Source of the DNA: UBA1757 sp963617485
Lineage (GTDB): Bacteria > Bacteroidota > Bacteroidia > Bacteroidales > UBA1402
Length of the DNA: 64,000 nt
Direction of reading: 5' to 3'
Assembly (NCBI GenBank): GCA_963617485.1
Contig: CAVEPA010000006.1
Location: 62,001-126,000 of the forward strand
Below the pieces are notes generated by a model. That model did no database searches. It was not told the DNA's origin and was given only the letters and a program-made list of their open reading frames with translations. Shown in pieces: positions 26,041 through 35,600 of the stretch. Each line of letters begins with the position of its first letter. The first letter of the stretch is position 1. The translations under genes and the position numbers were made by a program.

Positions 26041-26967
26041 TTATTTGCCCATCAGCGACTGGGCTTGGGCTACCATACTCTCTACGATGTCTTTGGCGGG
26101 ACGGATGCAGTTGGCCAAACCGGCGCTTTGACCGGCCATGAAGCTGCCTTCGCTCTCGTTACCCTCGCGGGCTGCCTTACGCAGCGACCCGGCACCGAAG
26201 GCCATAATCTGTTCGGGGGTACTTTCGGGGTTCTTCTCCAGTTCGGCGAAACCGCGGGTGAAGGGAGTCTTGAGAGCGCGCACGGGATGTCCCAGCGTCT
26301 TGCCCGTAACGGCCGTGTCGGTACCGGCCGCCTTCAGAATCTTGTCCTTGTAGTTTTGGTGGATGGTGCATTCTTCGGCTACCAGAAAACAGGTGCCGCA
26401 CTGTACGCCCTCGGCACCCAGCATGAAGGCGGCTGCCATGCCGCGGCCGTCGGCGATGCCGCCGGCCGCGATAACCGGCACACTGACAGCATCGCAAACC
26501 TGTGGAACCAATGCCATGGTGTTCATCTCGCCGATATGGCCGCCCGATTCTGCACCTTCTGCAATGATGGCGCAGGCACCCAGGCGTTCCATGCGGATGG
26601 CCAAAGCGGGAGCGGCTACCACAGGTATCACCTTGATGCCGGCTTCCAGCCAGTCTTTCATATATTTGGAGGGAGAACCCGCACCGGTGGTCACCACGGG
26701 TACCTTTTCTTCAATGACAATGCGGGCCACTTCTTCGGCAAAGCGGTCTTGTAACATGATGTTGACACCGAAAGGCTTGTCGGTGAGTTGTTTGCACTTG
26801 CGTATTTCCTGACGCACGGCTTCCGTGCCGCCGTAGATGGACGAAATAATGCCCAGACCACCTGCGTTGGAAACGGCACTGGCCAGACTGGCATCGGCCA
26901 CCCAGGCCATACCGCCTTGAATGACGGGATATTTTATATTAAGAAGTTCAGTAATTCTTGTTTTCAT
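26041..26967 (-). CDS. fabK: Enoyl-ACP reductase II (FMN-dependent)
   Basis: Final reduction of each elongation cycle, carried out by an FMN flavoprotein of the nitronate monooxygenase-like TIM-barrel family. From the ATG at 26967 (MKTRITELLNIKYPVIQGGM) the 308 residues closely follow the Streptococcus FabK pattern: QGGMAWVAD, VNIMLQ, VVTTGAGSPSKYM, AEGAESGGHIGE and AAGGIADGRGMAAAF. Context inside the fab cluster supports FabK over a nitronate monooxygenase. No FabI gene occurs in the window. FabK enzymes are known to be insensitive to triclosan. A promoter box lies at 26989-26996, so it can be transcribed without fabH. Confidence 0.93.
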   Translation of the reverse strand: MKTRITELLNIKYPVIQGGMAWVADASLASAVSNAGGLGIISSIYGGTEAVRQEIRKCKQLTDKPFGVNIMLQDRFAEEVARIVIEEKVPVVTTGAGSPSKYMKDWLEAGIKVIPVVAAPALAIRMERLGACAIIAEGAESGGHIGEMNTMALVPQVCDAVSVPVIAAGGIADGRGMAAAFMLGAEGVQCGTCFLVAEECTIHQNYKDKILKAAGTDTAVTGKTLGHPVRALKTPFTRGFAELEKNPESTPEQIMAFGAGSLRKAAREGNESEGSFMAGQSAGLANCIRPAKDIVESMVAQAQSLMGK

Positions 26968-26988
26968 AACTTCAACTTTGAAAGTCTG

Positions 26989-26996
26989 CAAAGATA
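26989..26996 (-). promoter_or_regulatory. fabK promoter -7 box
   Basis: The minus strand reads TATCTTTG, a full TAnnTTTG match, 22 bp before the fabK ATG and inside the 51-bp gap after fabH. Confidence 0.6.
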
Positions 26997-27018
26997 ATGG
27001 TTTTTTTCACAATGCAAG

Positions 27019-27969
27019 CTACCACTGCAGCAGGCAGGACCCCGTAGAGAAACCGGCACCGAAGGCACTGAGTATCATATTATCACCATCCTTGAGCGTG
27101 CCGGCGCGGTTGAGCTCGTCCAGCAGCACCGGGATGCTGGCCGATGAGGTATTGCCCGTGTGGCTGATATTTTGGTGAAACTTGTTGTGGTCTTCTTTCA
27201 AATTCAGGCAGATGCTGTCGAGTATGCGCTCATTGGCCTGATGCAGCACATAATGCTGGATGTCCTTGCTGTCGAGATGACATTCGTCCATCAAGGCGTG
27301 GATGTCGTTCATGGCAGCCGTGACGGCCATGCGGAAAACTTCACGGCCTTCCATGTGCAGGGCGCTTTTTTTGTTGGCAGGCTGCGCATCGAAAGGAGTG
27401 GTATTGATGTCCTGTTTTTGGTACAGGCAAGGCGTGGCGCTCTTGGTTGCCAGACGCAAGGCTTTCAGGTTGTCGCCCTGACCCAGCACCACGGCACCGG
27501 CGGCATCTCCGAAGAGTACGGCCGTACCGCGCTCGGTCCAGTCTACCATACGGGTAGGCATTTCGGCGGCTACTACCAGAATGTGTTTCGCCAGGTTGCA
27601 TTTCAGATAGGCTTCAGCTACGCTCAGGGTGTAGACAAAGCCGGCGCAGGCACCATTTACGTTGAAACAGGGACAGTGGGCGTTGATAAGGCCTTGGACG
27701 CGGCAGCCCAGCGACGGACTGATATATTCGTCCAATACATTCGAAGTGATGATAAAGTCGAGGTCGTCGACTGTCAGAGAGGCGTTTTCCAAAGCAGCGA
27801 GACTGGCGCGGGCAGCCAGCTCATCCAAATGTTCATCGGTAATCACCTGCCTTTGCTTGATACCCGTACGCGACGATATCCAGGCATCGCTCGTATCGAA
27901 ATACTGCGTGAGCATGTCGTTGGTCAGCGTCATCTTGGGCAAGGCAGAACCGGTTCCTAAAATCTTCAT
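27019..27969 (-). CDS. fabH: Beta-ketoacyl-ACP synthase III
   Basis: Initiates fatty-acid synthesis by condensing acyl-CoA with malonyl-ACP; in Bacteroidales it presumably also accepts branched starters. I start at MKILGTGSALPKM (27969), which gives 316 residues, the usual length; the longer frame would run through the promoter. The triad is Cys108 in VNGACAGF, His243 in VLHQANERI and Asn273 in SHTGNTSSA. First gene of the fab cluster. Confidence 0.95.
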   Translation of the reverse strand: MKILGTGSALPKMTLTNDMLTQYFDTSDAWISSRTGIKQRQVITDEHLDELAARASLAALENASLTVDDLDFIITSNVLDEYISPSLGCRVQGLINAHCPCFNVNGACAGFVYTLSVAEAYLKCNLAKHILVVAAEMPTRMVDWTERGTAVLFGDAAGAVVLGQGDNLKALRLATKSATPCLYQKQDINTTPFDAQPANKKSALHMEGREVFRMAVTAAMNDIHALMDECHLDSKDIQHYVLHQANERILDSICLNLKEDHNKFHQNISHTGNTSSASIPVLLDELNRAGTLKDGDNMILSAFGAGFSTGSCLLQW

Positions 27970-28031
27970 GTATCCAAAAGTTAATCGTGAATAATCGTGA
28001 TAAACCATCTCCCGGCACTCGGAAGACGCGG

Positions 28032-28039
28032 CAAAAATA
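28032..28039 (-). promoter_or_regulatory. fabH promoter -7 box
   Basis: The minus strand reads TATTTTTG, a full TAnnTTTG match, 63 bp before the fabH ATG. The same bases form the T-tract of the upstream terminator (28032-28086). Confidence 0.5.
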
Positions 28040-28086
28040 GAACAAAGCCCCTGCACCCGTGAAAAAGGGGGATAGCAGAGGCTTTG
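28032..28086 (-). terminator. Intrinsic terminator after the CpXC gene
   Basis: A 12-bp stem with one G-U pair (plus-strand arms 28075-28086 and 28043-28054) encloses a 20-nt loop and is followed on the minus strand by TTCTATTTTTG. It ends the long porU-to-CpXC transcript and its tail is the fabH -7 box. Confidence 0.65.
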
Positions 28087-28151
28087 AAGGGATAAATGAA
28101 GGCTTTTGGGGCCGAAAACCGTCAAATCAGGGGCGAAAAACAAGGCAACTC

Positions 28152-28838
28152 CTATTTGCTGGCTTGCATTTGGGTGTCAATCCATTGGTAGCAGACATTC
28201 AGAAAGCAGTTTTTCTTTACGTTGAAACGCTCGTCGAGCAAGGACTTTTGCAGGCATTGTTCGTAGAGATTGAAGCTTAGCGAGAAGTTGGCCACCACAC
28301 CCTTGCGCGGCGAAACAACGGCGAAGACCAGATTCTCGCCGTCATCACTGAGGTTGGTAAAGTAAATGCCCTTGCCGATAAGGAAGTTGGGGTCGCTCTC
28401 GTTGATGCGGATAACCTGGTTGACGACAAAATACTTCAGCAGCTCAACGACAATGTCCGACAGCCCCTCCTCGAAGATGAAGATTTTCTCTTTCAGCGCA
28501 AGAATGCCGTGTACCTGACGCAGACGATAGTTCTTGCTGAATTGGGCCAGCTCTTCACTTTCTGGCAGCGCACTTTCCTGTCCGAAGTCTTCGTTCTCGA
28601 CATTGGATTTATGGTCGAAGAGTATCATGAACTGGTTGGCCATATCGTGATAGAGCGAGCCGAAGGTAATGTACATCTGTTTGCCGCAACCGGGGCAGGT
28701 CCACATGAAAAGGCTCTCGTCCAAAACTTTATCGCGCAGCTGCGGGTCGATGTTCACATTGATGCTGTCCCAAACGGTGAATTTGCCCTTGGCACCGCAA
28801 TGCGGGCAGGTAAACGCTTCTTGATGGTTCTTAGACAT
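28152..28838 (-). CDS. CpXC domain protein
   Basis: A 228-residue cytosolic protein. Two cysteine pairs near the N-terminus, FTCPHCGAKG (about residues 10-13) and WTCPGCGKQM (about 48-51), form the zinc-ribbon-like pattern that defines the CpXC family. The rest is a mixed alpha/beta region with no catalytic motif I can name. CpXC proteins have no established biochemical role. It is the last gene of the minus-strand run, 3 bp after the GH28 gene stop, and is followed by a terminator. Confidence 0.8.
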   Translation of the reverse strand: MSKNHQEAFTCPHCGAKGKFTVWDSINVNIDPQLRDKVLDESLFMWTCPGCGKQMYITFGSLYHDMANQFMILFDHKSNVENEDFGQESALPESEELAQFSKNYRLRQVHGILALKEKIFIFEEGLSDIVVELLKYFVVNQVIRINESDPNFLIGKGIYFTNLSDDGENLVFAVVSPRKGVVANFSLSFNLYEQCLQKSLLDERFNVKKNCFLNVCYQWIDTQMQASK

Positions 28839-28841
28839 AAC

Positions 28842-30266
28842 TTATGGATGGATATTGACGTTGACAAGACTGAAATCTTCGATGAGCGCCGTGTCGATAT
28901 CGGCGTTCTTCGTGGCCTTGATATCGAGGTTCTCGAACAGAAAACGGCTCAGGCGATATTGCTCGCTGGCCTTGACATTGAAGAAATGCTGGCATTCCAT
29001 TTGAATGTTTCGCATGCAGATATCCTGGCCGTAGGAAAGGGGAATGTCTTTGCGATCCTTCAAGTCAAAAAATTGCGTCCAGGGCCGTATGTACAAGAAA
29101 TAATTGGCCTGTCCGCTGAGCTTTTCCACTAGAATGTGTTCGTAAAGTTGTGGCGTGTCGGGGCGCATCTTAAGCCAGAGCACACGGTTGCAACGGTCCA
29201 GCTGGCAACGGCGCAAGATGACGTTGCGGTCGTGTATGGATTCACTGCCTAGCGTAAGGGCACCGTGGCAGAAGCCGTACTTGCAGTCTTCGATGATGAT
29301 GTTCGTATTGGCACCATTGGCCGGGTCTTGGTCGGCCCAGGGGCCTTTGCCGCCCTTCAAGGCCACCGCATCATCGTTCACTTCCATGTAGCAGTTCTTG
29401 ACCAGCACATTGTGGCAGACATCAAGGTCGATAGCATCGGAACTGGGGGCTTTCACCGGTTTGACGGGCGCGTAGATGTACAGGTCGAAAAGCTTGACGT
29501 TCTCGCAACGATAGAAGTGAGCGTTCCAAAAAGGCGAGTTCAGCAGCTTGATGCCGCAAATCTGCACATTGCGGCAGTTGGAGATGAACAGCAGTCTGGG
29601 ACGCAGTTCCTCCAGATTGGTGCATTTGGGATTGACTTTGCGCCTTTGCCAAAACGAACGCCAGAACTGTAGGCCGTTGCCGTTGATGATGCCTTCGCCG
29701 CTGATACTGAAACCGTCCAGCCCATCGGCGTTGATGATACCGGGGAAATATGGCAGCAACTGACCCTCCATGCGCGTGTCAATGACGGGATAGTCGCCAA
29801 TGTGGTCGCTGGCTTTCAGCACAGCGCCCTTTTCCAAATATAGCCGGGTGCCTTGTTTGAAGAACAGCGATGCGGTGAGATAAGTGCCCTTGGGAACGTA
29901 CACCAGGCCGCCGCCTGCGGCGGCCGCCCGGTCAATCACCGCTTGAATGGCTCCGGTCTGCAGCAGGCTGCTGTCGGCCTTGACACCATATTTGCGGATG
30001 TTGTAGATGGGCATGGTGCTGTCGATACTTACCCTTTTGTAGTCGTGAAACCATTCGGGAATGACACTGCCGTCGGGGAAGGTCTCACCCGCTTCAAACT
30101 CGAAGGTGGCAGCAGGTACCAGCGCCTTGGCCCGGGCATCGATGCTTTTGTAAAAGGCCTGAGCCTGACGGGTCTTGGCGCAGCGGTTGCCCAAAACGTA
30201 AACGAGAACTGCCGCAACGAGTATAAGACAGATATAGGTACTTAAAGGAACTTGTTTTTGGGTCAT
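28842..30266 (-). CDS. Glycoside hydrolase family 28 protein (polygalacturonase-like)
   Basis: Right-handed beta-helix enzyme predicted to hydrolyse galacturonan or rhamnogalacturonan. From MTQKQVPLSTYICLILVAAV (ATG at 30266) it has 474 residues and an N-terminal signal anchor. Family motifs: SSDAIDLD and VNDDAVALKGG (catalytic aspartates), then GFCHGALTLGSE in place of the usual GHG motif, and WLKMRPD in place of RIK, so substrate subtype may differ from classical polygalacturonases. A start 24 bp upstream is possible. No T9SS tail. Its neighbours are a nitroreductase and a CpXC gene, not other polysaccharide genes. The pectate-lyase-like protein at 52.4 kb is a likely functional partner. 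Confidence 0.87.
   Translation of the reverse strand: MTQKQVPLSTYICLILVAAVLVYVLGNRCAKTRQAQAFYKSIDARAKALVPAATFEFEAGETFPDGSVIPEWFHDYKRVSIDSTMPIYNIRKYGVKADSSLLQTGAIQAVIDRAAAAGGGLVYVPKGTYLTASLFFKQGTRLYLEKGAVLKASDHIGDYPVIDTRMEGQLLPYFPGIINADGLDGFSISGEGIINGNGLQFWRSFWQRRKVNPKCTNLEELRPRLLFISNCRNVQICGIKLLNSPFWNAHFYRCENVKLFDLYIYAPVKPVKAPSSDAIDLDVCHNVLVKNCYMEVNDDAVALKGGKGPWADQDPANGANTNIIIEDCKYGFCHGALTLGSESIHDRNVILRRCQLDRCNRVLWLKMRPDTPQLYEHILVEKLSGQANYFLYIRPWTQFFDLKDRKDIPLSYGQDICMRNIQMECQHFFNVKASEQYRLSRFLFENLDIKATKNADIDTALIEDFSLVNVNIHP
29906..29925. repeat. 20-bp GC-rich intragenic palindrome
   Basis: Perfect 9-bp arms (29906-29914, 29917-29925) around CT, in the GH28 gene. It encodes the alanine run before the conserved GGGLVYVP strand and could arise by codon choice alone. 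Confidence 0.7.
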
Positions 30267-30289
30267 AATGCCGGAGTTTTTACAATTCA

Positions 30290-30925
30290 CTAAAGGATGA
30301 GGTCTTCCAAAGCGAGTTTGGGTACGATGTGCGTGTCACCCTCGCGGTAATAGTTTTGCGCTTCGCCCTGATGAATGGTCTTTAGGACGATGTGCTCAAT
30401 GCCCTTGCCCAAGCCCAGCAACAAGAGCGGTTCCAAGGGCAGTTGCAGTTCACGCATCAGGGCTTCCTTGTTGAATGCCCCGATACAAATGCCGTTCAGC
30501 CCCATATCGACAGCCTTGAGCAGGATGGTTTGGGCGGCTATGCCCAAATCGACACTCACGTAGCGGCTTTCGGGTATGGTGCTGCAGATGACGATATAGG
30601 CGCTGGGTTCCGTGCCGGGCTTGGGCAAATGCAGCTCGGGCAGCGCACCGCCCAGACGTATGAGCGGGTGCACGCGCAGGGCTTCTTGTCCGTATACCGG
30701 TCGGTAGCGCAAAACCTGCTGGTTGCGGGCCGAAGGAAGCTTGTTGCAGACTTCCAGCATACGCAACAGATGATGACGATCCAATTCGAAACTTGAATCG
30801 AAGCCGCGCTGGCTGCGGTTTTCTGCCACCAGCTGATTGAAACTGCGTCCGGCTTTTGCGGCCTTGCTTTGTGTCTGTCTAGCCAGATGCTCCTGCATCT
30901 TGTTGCCGAGAAAATCGTCTGCCAT
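30290..30925 (-). CDS. Nitroreductase family protein
   Basis: FMN-dependent oxidoreductase of about 211 residues. The flavin-binding signature PSARNQQVLRYR lies near residue 65, followed by DLGIAAQTILLKAVDMGLNGICIGAF typical of the family dimer helix. The physiological substrate is unknown; members reduce nitro compounds, quinones or act in NADH balance. One base separates its start from the ispF stop, so it is in the same operon and likely co-translated. Its role next to ispF and porV is not evident. Confidence 0.88.
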   Translation of the reverse strand: MADDFLGNKMQEHLARQTQSKAAKAGRSFNQLVAENRSQRGFDSSFELDRHHLLRMLEVCNKLPSARNQQVLRYRPVYGQEALRVHPLIRLGGALPELHLPKPGTEPSAYIVICSTIPESRYVSVDLGIAAQTILLKAVDMGLNGICIGAFNKEALMRELQLPLEPLLLLGLGKGIEHIVLKTIHQGEAQNYYREGDTHIVPKLALEDLIL

Positions 30926-30926
30926 A

Positions 30927-31400
30927 TTATTTTTCTATCAAGGCCACTGCCAGAGCAGCCATGCCTTCTTCGCGTCCTACGAAACCGAGCTTTTCGGTGG
31001 TGGTCGCTTTGATGGAAACGGCCGACTCCTCTACCTGCATAAGCTTGGCCAGGCAGGTCTTCATGGCGGGAATGTGCGGGTTGATTTTGGGCCTTTCGGC
31101 GCAGACGGTGGCATCGACATTCACCACGTGCCAGCCATCTTGTGCCAGCAACGCAACGGTTTTCTGCAAGAGTATCTTGCTGTCGATATCCTTGAAATCG
31201 TCCGAAGTGTCCGGAAAATGGTAGCCTATATCACGCAAGGCTGCGGCACCCAAAAGAGCATCGCAGATAGCGTGGATAAGTACATCGGCATCGGAATGTC
31301 CGAGCAGGCCCTGCGAATGGGCTATCTCTATGCCTCCCAAAAACAGGGGCCGTCCCGTCACAAGGCGATGTACATCGTAACCTTGTCCTATATGTATCAT
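30927..31400 (-). CDS. ispF: 2-C-methyl-D-erythritol 2,4-cyclodiphosphate synthase
   Basis: Fifth enzyme of the MEP isoprenoid pathway, forming MEcPP with release of CMP. The 157-residue protein has the metal-binding start IGQGYDVHRLV, GHSDADVLIHAICDALLGAA and DTSDDFKDIDSKILL, then KATTTEKLGFVGREEGM at the C-terminus, all diagnostic. The ATG overlaps the porV stop by four bases, so T9SS component and isoprenoid enzyme are translationally coupled, a link also seen in other Bacteroidota as far as I recall. Confidence 0.96.
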   Translation of the reverse strand: MIHIGQGYDVHRLVTGRPLFLGGIEIAHSQGLLGHSDADVLIHAICDALLGAAALRDIGYHFPDTSDDFKDIDSKILLQKTVALLAQDGWHVVNVDATVCAERPKINPHIPAMKTCLAKLMQVEESAVSIKATTTEKLGFVGREEGMAALAVALIEK

Positions 31401-32530
31401 CTTGTACCGAAAAGTCGCTGTAGGCCTTCCATGTCGAAGCCCAGGGTGAAACGCAGGGTCTGGTCGAGCGGGTTGCTTTGCGACTGGGAAACCAAGTAGG
31501 AAACATCGATGCTGAACATGGACATCTTGAAACCGGCACCGAAGGTATAATAGCTACGGTTGCCCTTGTACTGGTTTTCGTAGTGGTAGCCGGTGCGGAC
31601 AAAGAATTGTTCGTTGTAGGCATATTCCAGACCCAGCGAGGCGTTGATTTCGCTCAGTTCTTCGGCCAGACCGCCGGGAGCGTCCGAGAAGGAACGGAAA
31701 ATACCGGCGATAGACGAGATGTCGGTGTAGATTTCATCCTTGCTTTGGGGTGTGGGAACCATCAGCTTGTTCACATCGGCGGCCACCGTGATGGCGTTAT
31801 AGGCATTGAAGGGATATTTCAGGCTGGTACCGATACGCAGGTCGGTTGGAATGAAGTAATAGTTGTTGCCACCATCGTAGGAAATTTTTGTACCGATATT
31901 GGAGGCGTTGACGCCCAAGGCCCAGAAACCTCTTTCGCGACCGAAATAGACGGGCTTCTTGTAGTAGGCGCTGATGTCGGCGGCAAAAGCTTGGCCGGCA
32001 GGGTCGTCACCGCTCATCAGGTCGGAGTAGATGTAACGCAAGGACACCGACATGGAGAAATTGCGCGACAACAGACGTGAATAGGCCACATCGACGGCCA
32101 TTTCATAAGGTTGGATGGCATAGCCCACATCGTTCCAGTATTCGCGCAGGAACACTTCGCCCAGTGAGAAATAACGCAAGGATGCGCTCAGCGACTGCAT
32201 ATCGTCCAGCTTGTAATAGCCGCTCAGGTAAGCCAGGTCTATATCCGACACCAGTTGCGACAACCATGGCGTGTAGGACAAGGCAAATCCGGCTTTTTTT
32301 TCGATAAAAGCGAACTTGGAAGGGTTCCAATACTGGGAGTGGACGTTGGCATCGGTGGCTACGCCTGCATCGCCCATACCGGTGGATACGGCATCAGGCA
32401 CAATGCTGAGCGAAGGCACCGAGGTGATGATGGGGTTGTAGTCCTTGCCCGAAGAAGAGCTGCTTTCGGCTGCCATAAAACCGGTACCGGCCAGCAGGCA
32501 GCAAGCTAAAAGGATGTTTCTTATTTTCAT
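31397..32530 (-). CDS. porV: Type IX secretion outer-membrane protein PorV
   Basis: Outer-membrane beta-barrel of the FadL-like group that carries T9SS cargo from the translocon to the sortase PorU. The 377 residues include a signal peptide (ILLACCLLAGTGFMAAESS), the conserved NPIITSVPSLSIVPDAVSTG region, GMGDAGVATDANVHSQYWNPSKFAF, and alternating strands to the C-terminus. Immediately downstream of porU (88 bp) and upstream of ispF (4-bp overlap). Confidence 0.93.
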   Translation of the reverse strand: MKIRNILLACCLLAGTGFMAAESSSSSGKDYNPIITSVPSLSIVPDAVSTGMGDAGVATDANVHSQYWNPSKFAFIEKKAGFALSYTPWLSQLVSDIDLAYLSGYYKLDDMQSLSASLRYFSLGEVFLREYWNDVGYAIQPYEMAVDVAYSRLLSRNFSMSVSLRYIYSDLMSGDDPAGQAFAADISAYYKKPVYFGRERGFWALGVNASNIGTKISYDGGNNYYFIPTDLRIGTSLKYPFNAYNAITVAADVNKLMVPTPQSKDEIYTDISSIAGIFRSFSDAPGGLAEELSEINASLGLEYAYNEQFFVRTGYHYENQYKGNRSYYTFGAGFKMSMFSIDVSYLVSQSQSNPLDQTLRFTLGFDMEGLQRLFGTR

Positions 32531-32618
32531 AGTCTGTTATTGTTGTTCTTGTTCTTGTGCACTGTCATCATTAACGTAAAAACACCTCTGATATTGTTAG
32601 CCTGCCGATAAAAATCAT

Positions 32619-35600
32619 CTAGCGGCAGAGCATAATCTTACGCGAAAAGACGGCCTCTTCGTTGTCGTTGCTGCGTATGTTCAGACGACAGATGTATAGG
32701 CCGTTGGCAAGCGGACGGCCGTTGCTGCCGACATAATTCCATTCTATTTTTTCGCTCAGATTGTCTTTGTTTAACATCGAAACCTGCTCTTGCCATTGCA
32801 GGCGTCCGCTCAAGTCGTAAACGCTAAGGGTGGCCTCTATCCAAACTTGAGGACGGTCGTGCGTGAATTCAAAATAGGCGCTTTCCTGATCTTGGTGGAA
32901 GAGTAGGTCGAAAATGCGGGAGCGGTAGCCCTTCACCACGGTAAAGGACAAGCTCTGTTCGCTCGAATTGTTCTGCATGTCCCAAGCCTTGAGCGTGAGT
33001 GTGTGCTTGCCTTCTTCCAGTTCCGGCAGGTTGTAGCTCAGGCGACCGCAGGCATAGCTGTCGATATCTGATTCGTAATAGCTGTTCAAGTTATACTTGT
33101 CCTTGCCGTCGATGGTCAGCATCAGGTCGTGGCCGATGCTGTTGCCGCTGGTGTTCAGCCCGTTGACGTCTTCCAAAATGGCAATGAGCGTGGGCTTGGT
33201 GTTGCACTTGCCCCCGTTCACAAAGAGCGTGTCGTTCAGGAAGAGCCTGATGCCGGGACCAAGGCTGTCCCTGGCTGCCGTTTCGTCGCTGCCACCCAAC
33301 AGAAAACCGTCGAACAGGCCTTGCGCTTCGATATTGGTGTTGTCGCTGTAGGCATAGAGGTTCACCAGTCCCGATTTGTTGGAATAACTCAGGTCTTTGG
33401 GCAGGATGAAGTCGAAATGAAACTTGCCCTGTTTAACCGAGGCCTTGCCCGAATAGAGTGTCTTGTTGCGTTCCTGATAAGAGAAAACTTCGTTGCCCCC
33501 ATTGCCCAGCGTATGGGCCGTTTCCTCGCTGTCGAAGACGCTGGGGTAGACGATGCCGTCGAAATCCTGGGCCAGCTGACCTTCGGTGTCCAGAATCTCG
33601 CCCTGCATGCTCACGTGGCTCAAGGCCTTGAGACTGCGTGGGTGTGTGGGGTCAATTTCGATGCTGTCGATGGCAGTGATGCGTATCCGGTACTCGGGGA
33701 AACTCAGCTTTAAGGCCGGGTCGCCGATAAGTGCGAAATTCAATTTGTTGCGGTCGTTGTAGAGCGTCGACGACTGTTTGGTGCGGCAGAGCGTTTCGCC
33801 TAGGCTGAGCCTTCTTCCGTTTTCCTTGCTGAACACCTGATTGATGAAAGCCTTGTTCAGGTTGAAATTTGGACCGGAATACACAACGCGGGTAGTGGTG
33901 ACCATGGCGATGGCACCGCCGTTTTCGTTGAGGAACACCAGCTCGCCGCCGCTACTTTCGCTGTCGTCGTAACGGCTGAAGTCGCAGGTGGCCGTTACCC
34001 ACAGGGGCAGGCGCGTATTCTTCATTTCCTTGATATCGGTGATGCTAAGCAGCCCTTCGGCCGTCCACGAAGTGGTGGAACCATGACCGCTGTAGTTGAG
34101 CATCAGCAGTCCCGATGTCAGCAGTTGGTCGAGGCGGCGGTTGGCATCGGGAACCTTCTCGCCCGAAGCCGAGTTCTCGCGGTTATAGGCATCCACGTAA
34201 ATTTTGTTGACGATGAACTCGGGGTTCTTGCCGCCCACCAAATCGGCCAGAGCATCGGCATGCGTGATGTGCGTGTTGTTGTCGCCGTCATCGGCCAGGA
34301 AGCAGACGGTGTTCTTCCAAGGTCCGTGGTCCTTGTTCTTGATGTAGTTGATGCTCTTGTTGATGGCGATTTGCGCTTCGGCCTTGTTGCGCACCGGGAA
34401 ACGTCCCACACCTATATCCATCACGTCCCGCTCAAGATTGGCTCCCTCGGTGTCGTCCAGCATGGCGAAATAATCATCGCTGACGTAAGATCTGGTGCCG
34501 GCCAAACTCTCTTCCGACTGGAAAGTGAGCAGACGGGCGCTCTGACTGCCGCTATAAGAAAAAGTGGTGGTTATCAAGCGGTTGTCGTACACACCGTCAC
34601 CGAAGAGCAAGAGCAATTTGGGTTGGTCTTCTTCGCTGGTAGCCCGGTCGTAGAACATCTTCATGAAACGGCGGTAGGCGGTGGCATCGGGTGTGCCGGA
34701 CGAGAATTCGTTGAATACCAGTTGGGCATCCACAACGGTGCAGCGCAGATTGCTGTAGTCGCGGTGGGCTTGGGCCAGCGTTTCGGCTTCTTCAAGAAAG
34801 TCGCTGTGGGTGAGAATGACCAAGTCTTGTGAACCCAGGCCGTGCAGGTTTTGCGCGGCCAGCTTGCCCTCGTCCTTGGGCGAGGGCAAGCTGGCCTTGA
34901 GGTTGACCAGCGCATATTCTTTCAACTCTCCGGCCAAAGCTCTGAAACTCAGGCTGTCGCCCTGCCGTTGCACAGGCACGATGGCGGGATGTTGCGCATC
35001 GCTCAAGTCGAGAACGATATGGTTTTCGCTCACTCCGGCAATATGATACTCCACACAGGCACCAGCGGCTACCGTTGTCGGGTCGCGGAACAATAGCACG
35101 GGCTGGGCACCGCCTTGCAAGGGCTTGCGGACATTCAGCGTAATCTTGTCCAGATTGGCGGCGACTGGTGTCTGTCCGCCGTTCAGGTAATTGAGGATGA
35201 TGTCAAGCTTGGTGTCTTGGGGTTTGAAGTCCGTGCGAATGTTCCCCATATAGCCGTATTGATGGCTATCGCTGGCGGAAATCGCGGAAAAGGTGGTCCG
35301 GCCGAGGCTCTCACCGTTCATATAGGCCTGCAGTGTGCTGATGACACTGTTTCTGGCCACAAACTCTATCAGTACCTGCGAGTTGGTGTCCAGGGCATAG
35401 TCGCCCAAGTCAAAGCTGAAACTCTGCCGGCTGTTGGATACGAAACTCTCGCCGAAACACTCACGGCCGGTATTGCCCAGATTCACCCGATCCGTCTCGT
35501 GGAGGATAAAGTCGGTGTAGCAACGGCTGCTGGCCGTAACGCTTGCGGTAATGGCCGGAGCCTCTTGCATAAGCAACTGCTCCTGCCCCCCGCTTTCCGT

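Noticed and set aside
26442..26470. 13-bp-arm inverted repeat with one mismatch in fabK
   Set aside because: It codes for the conserved AAGGIADGRG flavin motif, so the symmetry can come from constrained Gly/Ala codons.
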